Source: an uncultured Roseateles sp. (GTDB lineage Bacteria > Pseudomonadota > Gammaproteobacteria > Burkholderiales > Burkholderiaceae). From it: a stretch of DNA of 13,919 nt. A model generated the notes under the pieces. The model saw only the letters and a list, made by a program, of their open reading frames with translations, did no database searches and was not told where the DNA came from. Positions 1 through 7,257 of the stretch are shown here, piece by piece. Both the position numbers and the translations under genes were made by a program. Numbering within the stretch: the stretch's first letter is position 1; each line of letters starts with the position of its first letter. Location: contig CAMPJJ010000125.1 of the NCBI GenBank assembly GCA_946886855.1, forward strand, positions 1 to 13,919, in the 5' to 3' direction.

Positions 1-77
1 ATCAATGCCCTGCGTCGCCGCCGGTCGAGCCCTCGGCGCCCGCAGCGCCGGTCGGCTGCACCACAGAGGGAGAAACC

Positions 78-1841
78 ATGTCATTTCCGTCCCGCTCCGC
101 GGTCGCGCAGGCCGTCCTTCTGACGGCGTCGATCGCCACGCTCCTCGGCTGTTCCACCATCCCGCGGCAAGCAGGCAACCCGTCCGTCGAGCAGCAGGCA
201 CCCGCCGAGCACCGACCGACCTCACCTGTCGCCACCACGCCGGCTCCGACACCGACACCGATCCCGATGCCGATGCCGGCTCCAGCGAACCCCGCCTACG
301 CGCCGCCTTCACCCTCCCCGGCGGCGGCGGCCTCGGTCGCGGACTACCGGTCGCGCGCGGCGATCACTGTCCCGGCCTATGCCCCTCACTGGACACCTCC
401 GCCACCTGACTCGACGGCCAAGTACACCGCCTTCTCCGACAACCCCTGGCAGCGCGCCACCGAGCAGCCGGTCTCCACCTTCAGCGCCAGCGTCGACACC
501 GGCAGCTACGCCAACGTGCGCCGTTTCATCAACCGCGGCCAGCTGCCGCCGCAGGACGCCGTGCGGGTCGAGGAACTGGTCAACTACTTCGGCTTCGACG
601 CCCCCGGCCCCGAGGCCGGCGATCGGCATCCGTTCAAGGTCCGCGCACAGGTGCTGGCGTCGCCGTGGCACGCCGAACGCGGACTGATCCGCATCGCGAT
701 CAAGGGCAAGGACGTGGCCAAGGCGAGCCTGCCGCCGGCGAACCTGGTGTTCCTGGTCGACGTGTCGGGGTCCATGGGGCCCGAGGACCGCTTGCCGCTG
801 GTGAAGTCGGCGCTGAAGCTGCTGACCGCGCAGCTGCGTCCGGTGGACCGCGTGAGCGTCGTGACCTACGCCAGCGGAACGCGCGTCGCGCTGCCGCCGA
901 CGCCGGGCGACCACAAGACGGCCATCAACGACGCGATCGACCAGCTCCAGGCTGGCGGCGGCACCTACGGCGCAGGCGGTCTGAGGCTCGCCTACGCGCA
1001 GGCGCGCGAGTCCTTCATCCCGGAAGGCATCAACCGCGTGCTGCTGGCCACCGACGGCGACCTGAACATCGGCGAGACCCGCCAGGAGGCGCTCAGGACG
1101 ATGATCGAGGGCGAGCGCAAGAGCGGCGTCACGCTGACGGCGCTGGGCGTGGGCCAGTCCAATTTCAATGAAGCGCTGATGAAGAAGCTGGCCGATACCG
1201 GCAACGGCAGCTACCACTACCTGGACTCGCTGCAGGAAGCGCACAAGGTGCTGGTCAACGAGATGACCTCGACGCTCGCCACGATCGCGCACGACCTGAA
1301 GCTGCAGGTCGAGTTCAACCCGGCGACGGTGCAGGAATACCGGCTGATCGGCTACGAGCTGCATGCGCTCCAGCGCGAGGACTTCAACAACGACAAGGTC
1401 GACGCGGGCGACATCGGCGCCGGCCACCAGGTCACGGCGCTGTACGAATTCGTGCCTGCGGGCGCGAAGGGCAATGTCGATCCGCTGCGCTACGGCGGTG
1501 AGGACAAGGCGGCAAAGCAAGACACGCGCGCCGGCAGGAATGGCGAACTGGCGTGGATCAAGCTGCGCTACAAGCCGCCCGGCCAGGAGGCGAGCCAGCT
1601 GGTGGAACTGCCGGTCGTGAAGCCCGCGACGATGCCGGCGCTCGCCGCGCAGGACGCCGACACGCGGTTCGCGGTGGCGGTGGCCGCCTGGGGCCAGTGG
1701 TTGCGGGGCAGCACGCTGATCGGCGACTACGGTCCGGACCAGTTCGTGCCGCTGGCCCGCGGCGCGCGCGGCGAGGACCGGTACGGCCACCGCGCGGAGT
1801 TCGCCAGACTGGCCGAGCTGTCGGCCAGCCTGAAGCGCTGA
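78..1841 (+). CDS. VWA-domain lipoprotein, YfbK-like
   Basis: A 587-aa exported lipoprotein with a von Willebrand factor A domain. The start is well supported: GGAG lies six bases before the ATG. Residues 1-25 are a lipoprotein signal ending in the lipobox LLGC, so Cys25 would be lipidated; Ser at +2 favours the outer membrane. Residues 26-110 are a Pro/Thr/Ala-rich linker with TPTPIPMPMPAP-like repeats. The conserved YfbK-type N-terminal domain begins near 'FSDNPWQRA', the VWA domain follows with a complete MIDAS start DVSGSM (Asp228, Ser230, Ser232) and a later TDGD loop, and the C-terminal 150 residues match the DUF3520-like region of this family. VWA/MIDAS domains bind a divalent metal and a protein partner; the partner and cellular role are unknown. 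It converges with the next gene, with three bases between the stop codons. The family call is firm, the function is not. Confidence 0.9.
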   Translation: MSFPSRSAVAQAVLLTASIATLLGCSTIPRQAGNPSVEQQAPAEHRPTSPVATTPAPTPTPIPMPMPAPANPAYAPPSPSPAAAASVADYRSRAAITVPAYAPHWTPPPPDSTAKYTAFSDNPWQRATEQPVSTFSASVDTGSYANVRRFINRGQLPPQDAVRVEELVNYFGFDAPGPEAGDRHPFKVRAQVLASPWHAERGLIRIAIKGKDVAKASLPPANLVFLVDVSGSMGPEDRLPLVKSALKLLTAQLRPVDRVSVVTYASGTRVALPPTPGDHKTAINDAIDQLQAGGGTYGAGGLRLAYAQARESFIPEGINRVLLATDGDLNIGETRQEALRTMIEGERKSGVTLTALGVGQSNFNEALMKKLADTGNGSYHYLDSLQEAHKVLVNEMTSTLATIAHDLKLQVEFNPATVQEYRLIGYELHALQREDFNNDKVDAGDIGAGHQVTALYEFVPAGAKGNVDPLRYGGEDKAAKQDTRAGRNGELAWIKLRYKPPGQEASQLVELPVVKPATMPALAAQDADTRFAVAVAAWGQWLRGSTLIGDYGPDQFVPLARGARGEDRYGHRAEFARLAELSASLKR

Positions 1842-1844
1842 GGC

Positions 1845-2063
1845 TTATTCGACCGCGTGACCGCCGGCGTCCAGGGCCGGCGGGCGCAGCAGGTCCACGT
1901 CCACGCCCATCGCCTCGCTGGCGCGCTCGACGGCCTGCCAGAGGTCGGCCGGCATCTGCAGGATCTCCTCCGGCGAGCTGGCTCTCGCGATCCACGCATC
2001 GATCTCCTGGTGCTGCGCCACCGTGATCAGGTCCAGGTTCAACATCTCGTCGATCGTCTTCAC
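1845..2063 (-). CDS. small conserved-looking hypothetical protein (72 aa), GTG start
   Basis: A 72-aa soluble, acidic protein beginning MKTIDEMLNLDLITVAQHQEI. I chose the GTG at 2063 because AAGGAAG sits about six bases upstream, an excellent ribosome binding site; the internal ATG (Met7) has none as good. The protein is mostly predicted helix ('AQHQEIDAWIARASSPEEILQMPADLWQAVERA') with no signal peptide, membrane segment, cysteine pair or recognised motif. It is convergent with the VWA lipoprotein gene, stop to stop, so they are not an operon. A possible ECF-type promoter lies about 100 bases upstream (2163-2192). I do not recognise the family. It is probably real because the Shine-Dalgarno, length and composition are coherent. 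Confidence 0.65.
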   Translation of the reverse strand: MKTIDEMLNLDLITVAQHQEIDAWIARASSPEEILQMPADLWQAVERASEAMGVDVDLLRPPALDAGGHAVE

Positions 2064-2162
2064 TGCACTTCCTTCTTGTAGGGGTCGGCGGCGGAAGACG
2101 CCTGGCGCCCTGGCGGGATGGCCATGGCACTCCGTCTGCCGTTCCGCGACACCGACCGGTGA

Positions 2163-2192
2163 ATAGTATGCGGGACGATCCGTTCCGGATCA
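2163..2192 (-). promoter_or_regulatory. weak candidate ECF-type promoter upstream of the 72-aa gene
   Basis: Read on the minus strand: TGATCC (2192-2187), 18 bases, TACTAT (2168-2163). The -35 and spacer equal those of the sigma gene's own promoter, but the -10 departs from the TANRAG form shared by the three stronger sites. It would give a leader of about 90 bases before the GTG at 2063. It may be chance. Confidence 0.25.
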
Positions 2193-2262
2193 CACCGCGT
2201 CCGTCATCCGGATGGCGCTCCTTCCTACAGATTTCGCCGCGCCCATCGCCTACTGTGAGGGG

Positions 2263-2823
2263 ATGAAGCCGACCGTCCCTTCCCCCGACAGCAAGCCGAT
2301 CTCCTCCGACGAAGACACCGTCCCGCTGCTGCTGCGCGGCTTCTCGGTGGTGCACGCCGCGTTGGCGCTGCTCTTCACGGCGATGGCGCTGCTGCTGCTG
2401 GCCATCTCGGCGAAGGAAGCCTGGATGGCGCTCCACCTGGACTGGGACGACAAGGCCGCGCAGATGGTCATCGAGGCCATGGGCGTGCTTGCCGCCGCGG
2501 TGGTCGCGCTGCAGATCGCCCAGACGGTCACCGAAGAGGAGGTCATCCGAACCGCCCACATCAGCGCCCCCACCCGCGTGCGGCGCTTCCTGTCCCGGTT
2601 CATGGTGGTCATCGTCGTCGCGCTCGCCATCGAGGCGCTGGTGGCCACCTTCCGCGCCGCGCATTCGGATTCGACCTTGCTGCTGCACGCTGCGGCGATG
2701 GTCTTCGCGGTCGGCGCGCTGCTCACCGGCTGGGGCCTGTTCATCCACCTGAACCGCTCCGCCGAAGAGCTCGAGCCCGAGGCCATGCAGGAGGCCAAGG
2801 GCGAGGATCACAAGCTGCAGTGA
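2263..2823 (+). CDS. four-helix inner-membrane protein of unknown function
   Basis: A 186-aa integral membrane protein if started at the ATG at 2263, just after GAGGGG; an in-frame ATG at 2212 would add 17 unremarkable residues and has no convincing ribosome site. Four hydrophobic segments are visible at about residues 28-50, 68-88, 111-130 and 139-162, with a short acidic N-terminal tail and a charged, Glu/Lys-rich C-terminal tail (from about 166). Between helices 2 and 3 lies a conserved-looking cytoplasmic or periplasmic loop 'TVTEEEVIRTAHISAPTRV'. Size and four-helix plan recall the phosphate-starvation-inducible PsiE family, but I see no diagnostic motif and do not assert it. It stands alone: the upstream gene diverges, and the 350 bases downstream are without a gene. 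Confidence 0.7.
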   Translation: MKPTVPSPDSKPISSDEDTVPLLLRGFSVVHAALALLFTAMALLLLAISAKEAWMALHLDWDDKAAQMVIEAMGVLAAAVVALQIAQTVTEEEVIRTAHISAPTRVRRFLSRFMVVIVVALAIEALVATFRAAHSDSTLLLHAAAMVFAVGALLTGWGLFIHLNRSAEELEPEAMQEAKGEDHKLQ

Positions 2824-2889
2824 TCGTCCGGCCCCGGGGCATGGCATGTCCGCTCGTCCGGGCCTCCACTCGGCGGTACCTCCCGGATC

Positions 2890-2946
2890 CAAGTCGGCGC
2901 CCCCACTGATCCCAGGCATCGGACCTCCGACTTGCACTGAAGTCGG
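2890..2946 (+). repeat. nested inverted repeats in the gene-free stretch 2824-3173
   Basis: The 350 bases between the membrane-protein gene and the 80-aa gene hold no convincing gene. They contain three overlapping pairings: CAAGTCGG (2890-2897) with CCGACTTG (2927-2934); CCGACTT (2927-2933) with AAGTCGG (2940-2946) around a six-base loop; and TCGGA/TCCGA (2919-2930). The first two exclude each other. No T-tract follows, so an intrinsic terminator is not supported. A protein-binding site or simple mRNA 3'-end structure of the upstream gene are alternatives. Confidence 0.4.
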
Positions 2947-3173
2947 TCATGGCGCGGAGGGTCGTCATTCGCGACGATAGGTCCCAGGTGTTCGAAGCAC
3001 CTTCATGCAGCGGTCGGTCGCCCCGAAAGCGCGGCCACTGTCGCCCTCACGCTGCGTGTTCATTGGGCGAGATGGGCCACTCCGCGAGGACGGCCACACG
3101 GACCTGCATCACGTGTTTCGACATCTCGCCCACCCGATCGCGCGGATCAACCCGTCCGTCCCATGAGCTCATC

Positions 3174-3416
3174 ATGCTGAACCGCAAGATCACGACACGC
3201 GCCGCCTTCGACGGCCTCTGCGACCGCATCCACCTGCTGCAACAGCACGTGCAGGTGATGCGCACCGACGACACCAGCTCCCGGCAGGCCCACGACCATG
3301 CCGTGATCGTCCAGGTGCTCGAGGAACTCGATATCCTGCTGCGCGTCGTCGCGCTGGCCGCCTTCGAGGAACAGCTCTATCGCTGGGCACCGCCGCGGTC
3401 CGACCTCAAGTCCTGA
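3174..3416 (+). CDS. hypothetical protein (80 aa)
   Basis: An 80-aa protein starting MLNRKITTRAAFDGLCDRI. The frame is open back to 2949, but the upstream residues are basic and Cys/Ser/Arg-rich like untranslated GC-rich DNA, whereas from Met at 3174 the composition becomes amphipathic-helical ('HLLQQHVQVM', 'VIVQVLEELDILLRVVALAAFEEQLY'). The ribosome site is weak (GAG seven bases before ATG), and a ten-base palindrome ATGAGCTCAT immediately precedes the start. There is no signal peptide or recognised domain. It is convergent with the methyltransferase gene at 3431, with 14 bases between stops. Whether it is expressed is uncertain. Confidence 0.5.
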   Translation: MLNRKITTRAAFDGLCDRIHLLQQHVQVMRTDDTSSRQAHDHAVIVQVLEELDILLRVVALAAFEEQLYRWAPPRSDLKS

Positions 3417-3430
3417 CCCGGGCCCTGCGC

Positions 3431-4708
3431 TCAAGACGCGTGCGTGAGCCGGTACAGCCCCACATCCACCCGACCGGAGCGGAAGCCGGCCTCGCAGTAG
3501 CAGAGGTAGTACTCCCACAGCCGCTTGAACGGCAGGTCGAAGCCCTGCGCCTCGATGGCCGGCCATTCGGCGAGGAAACGGCGGCGCCATTCGACCAGCG
3601 TGGCCGCGTAGCCTCGCCCGAAGCGCGCCTGCGTCGAGAAGCCCAGGCCCGCCTTGCGCGCCTCTTCGGCCATGCGCTCCGGCGTCGGCAGCATGCCGCC
3701 CGGGAAGATGCAGCGCTGGATGAAGTCCGGATTGGCGCGATAGCGCTCGAAGTGCTGCTCGTCGATCGTGATGGCCTGCAACACGGCCAGGCCGTCGGGC
3801 TTGAGCCGGTCCCGCAGCGTCGAGAAGTAGACCGGCCAATAGGCCTCGCCCACGGCCTCGATCATCTCGATCGACACGATGCGGTCGAAGCGGCCCTCGA
3901 CGTCGCGGTAGTCCTGCAACCGCAGGTCGACCTGATCGGCCACGCCCCATTGCTGGGCGCGCGCCTGCGCGAAGCGCAGCTGCTCGGTCGACAGCGTGAG
4001 ACCGACCACCTGCACGCCGCAGCGCTTCGCCAAGGTCGCCGCCAGCGTGCCCCAGCCGCAGCCGATCTCCAGCACCCGCTGGCCCGCCCGCAGGTCGAGC
4101 AGCTCGACGATGCGATCGAGCCGCCGCGCCTGCGCCTGCTCCAGTGAGCCGACGTCGACCCGGAAGTCCGCGTCATCGGTGACCGCGCCCTTCCCCTCAT
4201 GCAGTTCGTCGTACATCGCGCTCGAATACAGCATGCTGTCGTCGAGCCACCGCTCGTAGAAGCGGTTGCCGAGGTCGTAGTGGGCGGAGATGTTGTGCCT
4301 GCTGCCGCGACGCGTGTTGGCGTTCGCGCGATGCAGCAGCCGGGAGATCCAGCGCGCCGGGCCGCGCGTCTCGGCCACCTTGCCCAGCGCGGCCTCGTTG
4401 GCGATGCCGAAGCACAGCAGCGCCGTCAGGTCGGGCGTGCTCCAGTCGCCATCCCGGTAGGAGAAGGCCAGCCCCAGATCGCCCTGCAGCAGCAGCCGAA
4501 GCGCCGGCCGCCATCGATGCAGATGCAGCGCCGCGGCCGGACCGGGATACGGGCCGACGGCCTCGACGCAGCGTCCGTCGGGCAGCGTCAGCGCCAGTCG
4601 GCCCGCCTGGACGCGCGACAGCAGGCGCCGCAGCGTGTCATGGCGCGCGCCGAGCCGGTCGCCGCTCACGGTCGCGGGGGTGATCTCGAGGACCGCGGGC
4701 GCGGTCAT
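3431..4708 (-). CDS. cyclopropane-fatty-acyl-phospholipid synthase-like SAM methyltransferase (third gene of operon 1)
   Basis: A 425-aa class I SAM-dependent methyltransferase of the Cfa family, expected to transfer a methyl or methylene group to double bonds of phospholipid acyl chains at the inner membrane. Seen: Cfa signature HYDLGNRFYERWLDDSMLYS (143-162), SAM loop VLEIGCGWG (212-220), QDYRDV, IFPGGMLP (334-341) and C-terminal YYLCYCEAGF (400-409). Compared with my memory of E. coli Cfa, several active-site positions differ: Cys139 is Ser163, His266 is Gln311, and the EH pair reads Glu284-Ala285; the C-terminal Tyr is kept. This suggests plain methylation rather than cyclopropanation, as in methyl-branched and furan fatty acid pathways. 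I prefer the ATG at 4708 (GAGAG about ten bases upstream), 13 bases after the DUF1365 stop; an ATG at 4729 would add seven residues and overlap that gene. The further N-terminal extension to 4861 is only the tandem repeat read in another frame. Confidence 0.88.
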   Translation of the reverse strand: MTAPAVLEITPATVSGDRLGARHDTLRRLLSRVQAGRLALTLPDGRCVEAVGPYPGPAAALHLHRWRPALRLLLQGDLGLAFSYRDGDWSTPDLTALLCFGIANEAALGKVAETRGPARWISRLLHRANANTRRGSRHNISAHYDLGNRFYERWLDDSMLYSSAMYDELHEGKGAVTDDADFRVDVGSLEQAQARRLDRIVELLDLRAGQRVLEIGCGWGTLAATLAKRCGVQVVGLTLSTEQLRFAQARAQQWGVADQVDLRLQDYRDVEGRFDRIVSIEMIEAVGEAYWPVYFSTLRDRLKPDGLAVLQAITIDEQHFERYRANPDFIQRCIFPGGMLPTPERMAEEARKAGLGFSTQARFGRGYAATLVEWRRRFLAEWPAIEAQGFDLPFKRLWEYYLCYCEAGFRSGRVDVGLYRLTHAS

Positions 4709-4721
4709 GAACGAGCTCTCT

Positions 4722-5696
4722 TCATGCATGCAAGCTTGCCTCGGAGGGATCGGCCGGTGGGGCCATGTGGGCTGTGTTGGCCGGTTGGGCCGGTTGGGCC
4801 GGTTGGGCCGCGTGGACGGATTCAGATCGGATCGACCCGGACCGCGTGGGCGAGCCGGCACGGACGATGGTCATCAGGTGATCCGGTGCGGTGGGCCGCT
4901 CATGCAGCCGGGCGCCTTTGAGCCACAGCCGCAGCGCCTCCCAATGGATGCCGACCACCACCTTGAGCGTCAGCAACGGATGCGTCACGAGCAGCCGCAG
5001 CAGCGCGCCGTCGCTCAGCGGCGCGCGGGTCGCGTCGAGCCGCGCGTTGAGGACGGCCGCGCCGTCGCTGCCACTGCTGCTGCCGTTGCTGCCATCCCCG
5101 CCATTCTCGTGAACGCTGATCCCGATCGAGAGCCGCTCGCGCGGCGGCTCGATCCGGAACCGGTAGTTCAAGGCCATGCCGAGGAACGGCGACACGTACA
5201 GCTGCTTGCCGCTGCGCTGTTCGACGATGGCAGCGGCGCGTTGCGCCTCGTCGACCTCGATCAGGTAGCTGTGCCGCTCGCCGAAAGTGTTGTTGACCTC
5301 GTAGACGATGGCGCGCAGCGTGCCGTCGGGCGCGTCGCAGAACCAGACGCTCAGCGGATTGAACGCATAACCGAACAGGCGCGGCATCGCGAGCAGCCGG
5401 ATCGCGCCGCCGATCGGCAGTCCGGCCTGCGCCAGGCGCGCCTCCATGGAGGCGCGCAGGCCGGCAACGTCCGTGGCCTTGCCGTCGCCGTGATCGGCCG
5501 GCCGGAAGCTGAAAAGGTTGAAGCGCCCCACCGAGAACCACCGCAGCCGCGCGTCCAGCGCGGGCAGCTCGTCGATGTCGAGCAGCAGCGTGAACATGCG
5601 GTACTGCAGCCGATGCCGCAGCGGCTTCAGCCGCTGGTGCATCACCCGACCCCGGTAGATCGCGGAGTGCAGGACCGCATCCGGCTGTGCGCTCAT
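4722..5696 (-). CDS. DUF1365 family protein (second gene of operon 1)
   Basis: A 324-aa DUF1365 protein, a family of unknown biochemistry found almost always beside an FAD amine-oxidase-like gene and a Cfa-like methyltransferase, so a role in modifying acyl chains is inferred from context. Motifs seen: HQRLKPLRHRLQYR near residue 20, FGYAFNPLSVWFC (108-120), EVNNTFGERHSY (133-144), VSPFLGM (168-174) and HPLLTLKVVVGIHWEALRLW (239-258). The start ATG at 5696 overlaps the preceding gene's stop as ATGA, indicating translational coupling. Two oddities: a Gly/Ser-rich insert at 198-212, and a non-conserved tail from about 270 to 324 that includes AQPAQPAQP, encoded by a nine-base tandem repeat. A far longer ORF upstream in this frame (to 7352) is only the antisense-frame shadow of the FAD gene. 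Confidence 0.9.
   Translation of the reverse strand: MSAQPDAVLHSAIYRGRVMHQRLKPLRHRLQYRMFTLLLDIDELPALDARLRWFSVGRFNLFSFRPADHGDGKATDVAGLRASMEARLAQAGLPIGGAIRLLAMPRLFGYAFNPLSVWFCDAPDGTLRAIVYEVNNTFGERHSYLIEVDEAQRAAAIVEQRSGKQLYVSPFLGMALNYRFRIEPPRERLSIGISVHENGGDGSNGSSSGSDGAAVLNARLDATRAPLSDGALLRLLVTHPLLTLKVVVGIHWEALRLWLKGARLHERPTAPDHLMTIVRAGSPTRSGSIRSESVHAAQPAQPAQPANTAHMAPPADPSEASLHA
4781..4807. repeat. nine-base tandem repeat, three units, in the DUF1365 3' end
   Basis: On the + strand CCGGTTGGG occurs three times in perfect succession, with partial units on both sides (about 4776-4810). On the minus strand it encodes Ala-Gln-Pro repeats near residues 297-305 of the DUF1365 protein. A nine-base unit changes copy number without shifting frame. 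Confidence 0.9.
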
Positions 5697-7078
5697 GCGG
5701 ACACCGTCCCCGGCAGGTGGATGCGCCCGGACTCGTTCTCGACGGTCCACGGCCGGCGCACGCCGCCCAACGCTTCGGCCACCGCGAGCCCGGCCTGCAG
5801 GCCATCCTCGTGGAAGCCGGAGCCGAAGTACGCGCCGCAGAACCAGGTGCGCTGCCGCCCCTGCAGCGACCAGAGTTCGCGCTGCGCGGCGATCGAGCCG
5901 GCGTCGAAGCGCGGATGCTCGTAGACGTCGGTGCGGATGAGGTGCTCGGGGCGCGGCGCCACCGACGGATTCAGCGACACGAACAGCGGCACCGCGCTGC
6001 GGCCCTGAGGCAGATGCGGCTGCAGCCGGTTCATCCAGTAGGTCACCGTCGGCGGCAGCCGGATCGGGTCGTCCGCCTGCCCCGCGAGGTAATTCCAACT
6101 CGACCACACGGCCCGGCGGCGCGGCATCAGCGCGGGATCGCGGTGCAGCACCGCGAGGTTGCGGGTGTAGGGGAAGGCGCCCAGCAGCCGCTGCTCCTGC
6201 GCCGTCGGTGCCGTCAGCATGCGCAGCGACTGGTCCGCGTGCGTGGCCAGCACCACGTGGTCGAAGCTCGGCGTCCACGACCCGCGCCGCGTGCGCAGGC
6301 GCACGCCGTCGGGCTCGCGCGCGACGGCGATGACCGGCTCGTCGCGGTGGAGGCGGTCCTCGAAGTTGCGCACCAGGCGCCGCACGTACTCGCGGCTGCC
6401 GCCCTCGACGGTGCGCCAGACCGGGCGGTCGGTCAGTTTCAGCAGCCCGTGGTTCTCGCAGAAGCGCACGAAGGCGGCCACCGGATAACGCCCGATGTCC
6501 GCCGCCGACGACGACCAGATCGCCGCGCCCATCGGGTACAGGTGGTCGTCGCGGAAGGCGCGGCCGTAGCCTCGCGCGTCGAGGTAGTCGTCGAGCGGCA
6601 GATCGCCGCATGCGGCGGCGTCGCGCGGGGCCTCGCGGTAGAAGCGCATCAGGTCGCGCAGCATGCCCCAGAAGCGCGGCCGGATCAGGTTGCCGCGCTG
6701 GGCGAACAGGCCGTTGAGGTCGGTGCCCGCGTACTCCAGCGCCCCGTCGTTGAGGCTCACCGCGAAGGACATGTCCGACGCCCGCGTCGGCACGTCCAGG
6801 TGGCGGAACAGCGCGCTGAGGTTGGGATAGGCGGGTTCGTTGTAGACGATGAAACCGGTATCGACCGGCACCTGCAGCAGCCCGCAGGGCGCGTCCACCG
6901 TGTGGCTGTGCCCGCCGACGCGCCCGTCGGCCTCGAACACCTGGACCTCGTGCCGCTGGGACAGCAGCCACGCGCAGGACAATCCGGAGATGCCGGCGCC
7001 GACGACGGCCACCCGCAAGCGGCGTCCTTCGTCGAGGAGCGGCGTGGGCAGGCTGGAGGGGGTGTCGGGGCGGTCCAT
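5693..7078 (-). CDS. FAD/NAD(P)-binding amine-oxidase-like protein (first gene of operon 1)
   Basis: A 461-aa flavoprotein of the amine oxidase/NAD(P)-binding Rossmann superfamily (COG2907-like). It has the dinucleotide fold VAVVGAGISGLSCAWLLS (23-40), the acidic Glu49 ending beta-2, and GRVGGHSHT (52-60), the second FAD contact. The C-terminal third carries WFCGAYFGSGFHEDGLQAG, the usual last FAD-binding segment. In the RpoE-ChrR regulons I know, such a protein accompanies Cfa-like methyltransferases; an oxidation, desaturation or reduction of the acyl chain is inferred. I chose the ATG at 7078; a TTG at 7090 would add four residues. The stop overlaps the DUF1365 start (ATGA). An ECF-type promoter lies at 7121-7150, giving a leader of about 36 bases, and the gene diverges from the sigma factor gene. 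Confidence 0.9.
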   Translation of the reverse strand: MDRPDTPSSLPTPLLDEGRRLRVAVVGAGISGLSCAWLLSQRHEVQVFEADGRVGGHSHTVDAPCGLLQVPVDTGFIVYNEPAYPNLSALFRHLDVPTRASDMSFAVSLNDGALEYAGTDLNGLFAQRGNLIRPRFWGMLRDLMRFYREAPRDAAACGDLPLDDYLDARGYGRAFRDDHLYPMGAAIWSSSAADIGRYPVAAFVRFCENHGLLKLTDRPVWRTVEGGSREYVRRLVRNFEDRLHRDEPVIAVAREPDGVRLRTRRGSWTPSFDHVVLATHADQSLRMLTAPTAQEQRLLGAFPYTRNLAVLHRDPALMPRRRAVWSSWNYLAGQADDPIRLPPTVTYWMNRLQPHLPQGRSAVPLFVSLNPSVAPRPEHLIRTDVYEHPRFDAGSIAAQRELWSLQGRQRTWFCGAYFGSGFHEDGLQAGLAVAEALGGVRRPWTVENESGRIHLPGTVSA

Positions 7079-7120
7079 GGGCGCGTCCAATGCTTTCTTG
7101 TGTTTTCTTGTCGTTACGCG

Positions 7121-7150
7121 CTTCTACGCGCGGGTCTGCGATTTGGATTC
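7121..7150 (-). promoter_or_regulatory. predicted RpoE/ECF11-type promoter of operon 1
   Basis: On the minus strand: GAATCC (7150-7145), 18 bases, TAGAAG (7126-7121). The same architecture is found before the sigma gene and before operon 2. The predicted transcript would start about 36 bases before the ATG at 7078. The site is in the divergent intergenic region and faces away from the sigma promoter, with 72 bases between the two -35 elements. Confidence 0.55.
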
Positions 7151-7222
7151 TTCGCCCGTGAAGGAACTCCCGACCGCCCGGGCGAGGGTCGCCCGCCTGG
7201 TGGGCCTGCGCGGAACGAGCGA

Positions 7223-7252
7223 TGATCCAGCACGCCGTTCGCCGCGTAAGAG
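7223..7252 (+). promoter_or_regulatory. predicted RpoE/ECF11-type autoregulatory promoter
   Basis: TGATCC (7223-7228), 18 bases, TAAGAG (7247-7252). It is the best of the three matching sites and is very close to the R. sphaeroides RpoE promoter as I remember it (TGATCC / TAAGA-like). Transcription would begin around 7258-7260. The upstream ATG at 7222 lies inside the -35 element and could not be the start codon of this transcript. Confidence 0.65.
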
Positions 7253-7257
7253 CGCCC

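Noticed and set aside
309..1790. 493-codon minus-strand open frame opposite the VWA gene
   Set aside because: Antisense shadow of a well-supported lipoprotein gene with ribosome site, lipobox and MIDAS motif.
1558..2937. 459-codon minus-strand open frame across three plus or minus genes
   Set aside because: It spans the VWA lipoprotein end, the 72-aa gene and the membrane protein gene in an incompatible frame; composition is that of GC-rich shadow sequence.
2913..2942. TGATCC at about 2917 as another sigma promoter
   Set aside because: Eighteen bases downstream there is CTTGCA, nothing like TANRAG, and no gene start is close.
2949..3173. 75-codon extension of the 80-aa gene
   Set aside because: Residues are Cys/Arg/Ser-rich without structure and no ribosome site precedes 2949.
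4709..4861. N-terminal extension of the Cfa-like methyltransferase with Arg-Pro-Asn repeats
   Set aside because: It is the nine-base repeat of the DUF1365 gene read in another frame; Cfa homology and a ribosome site support the start at 4708.
5687..7225. 512-codon plus-strand open frame opposite the FAD gene
   Set aside because: Shadow of the flavoprotein gene; no domain, and its start coincides with codons of the coding strand.
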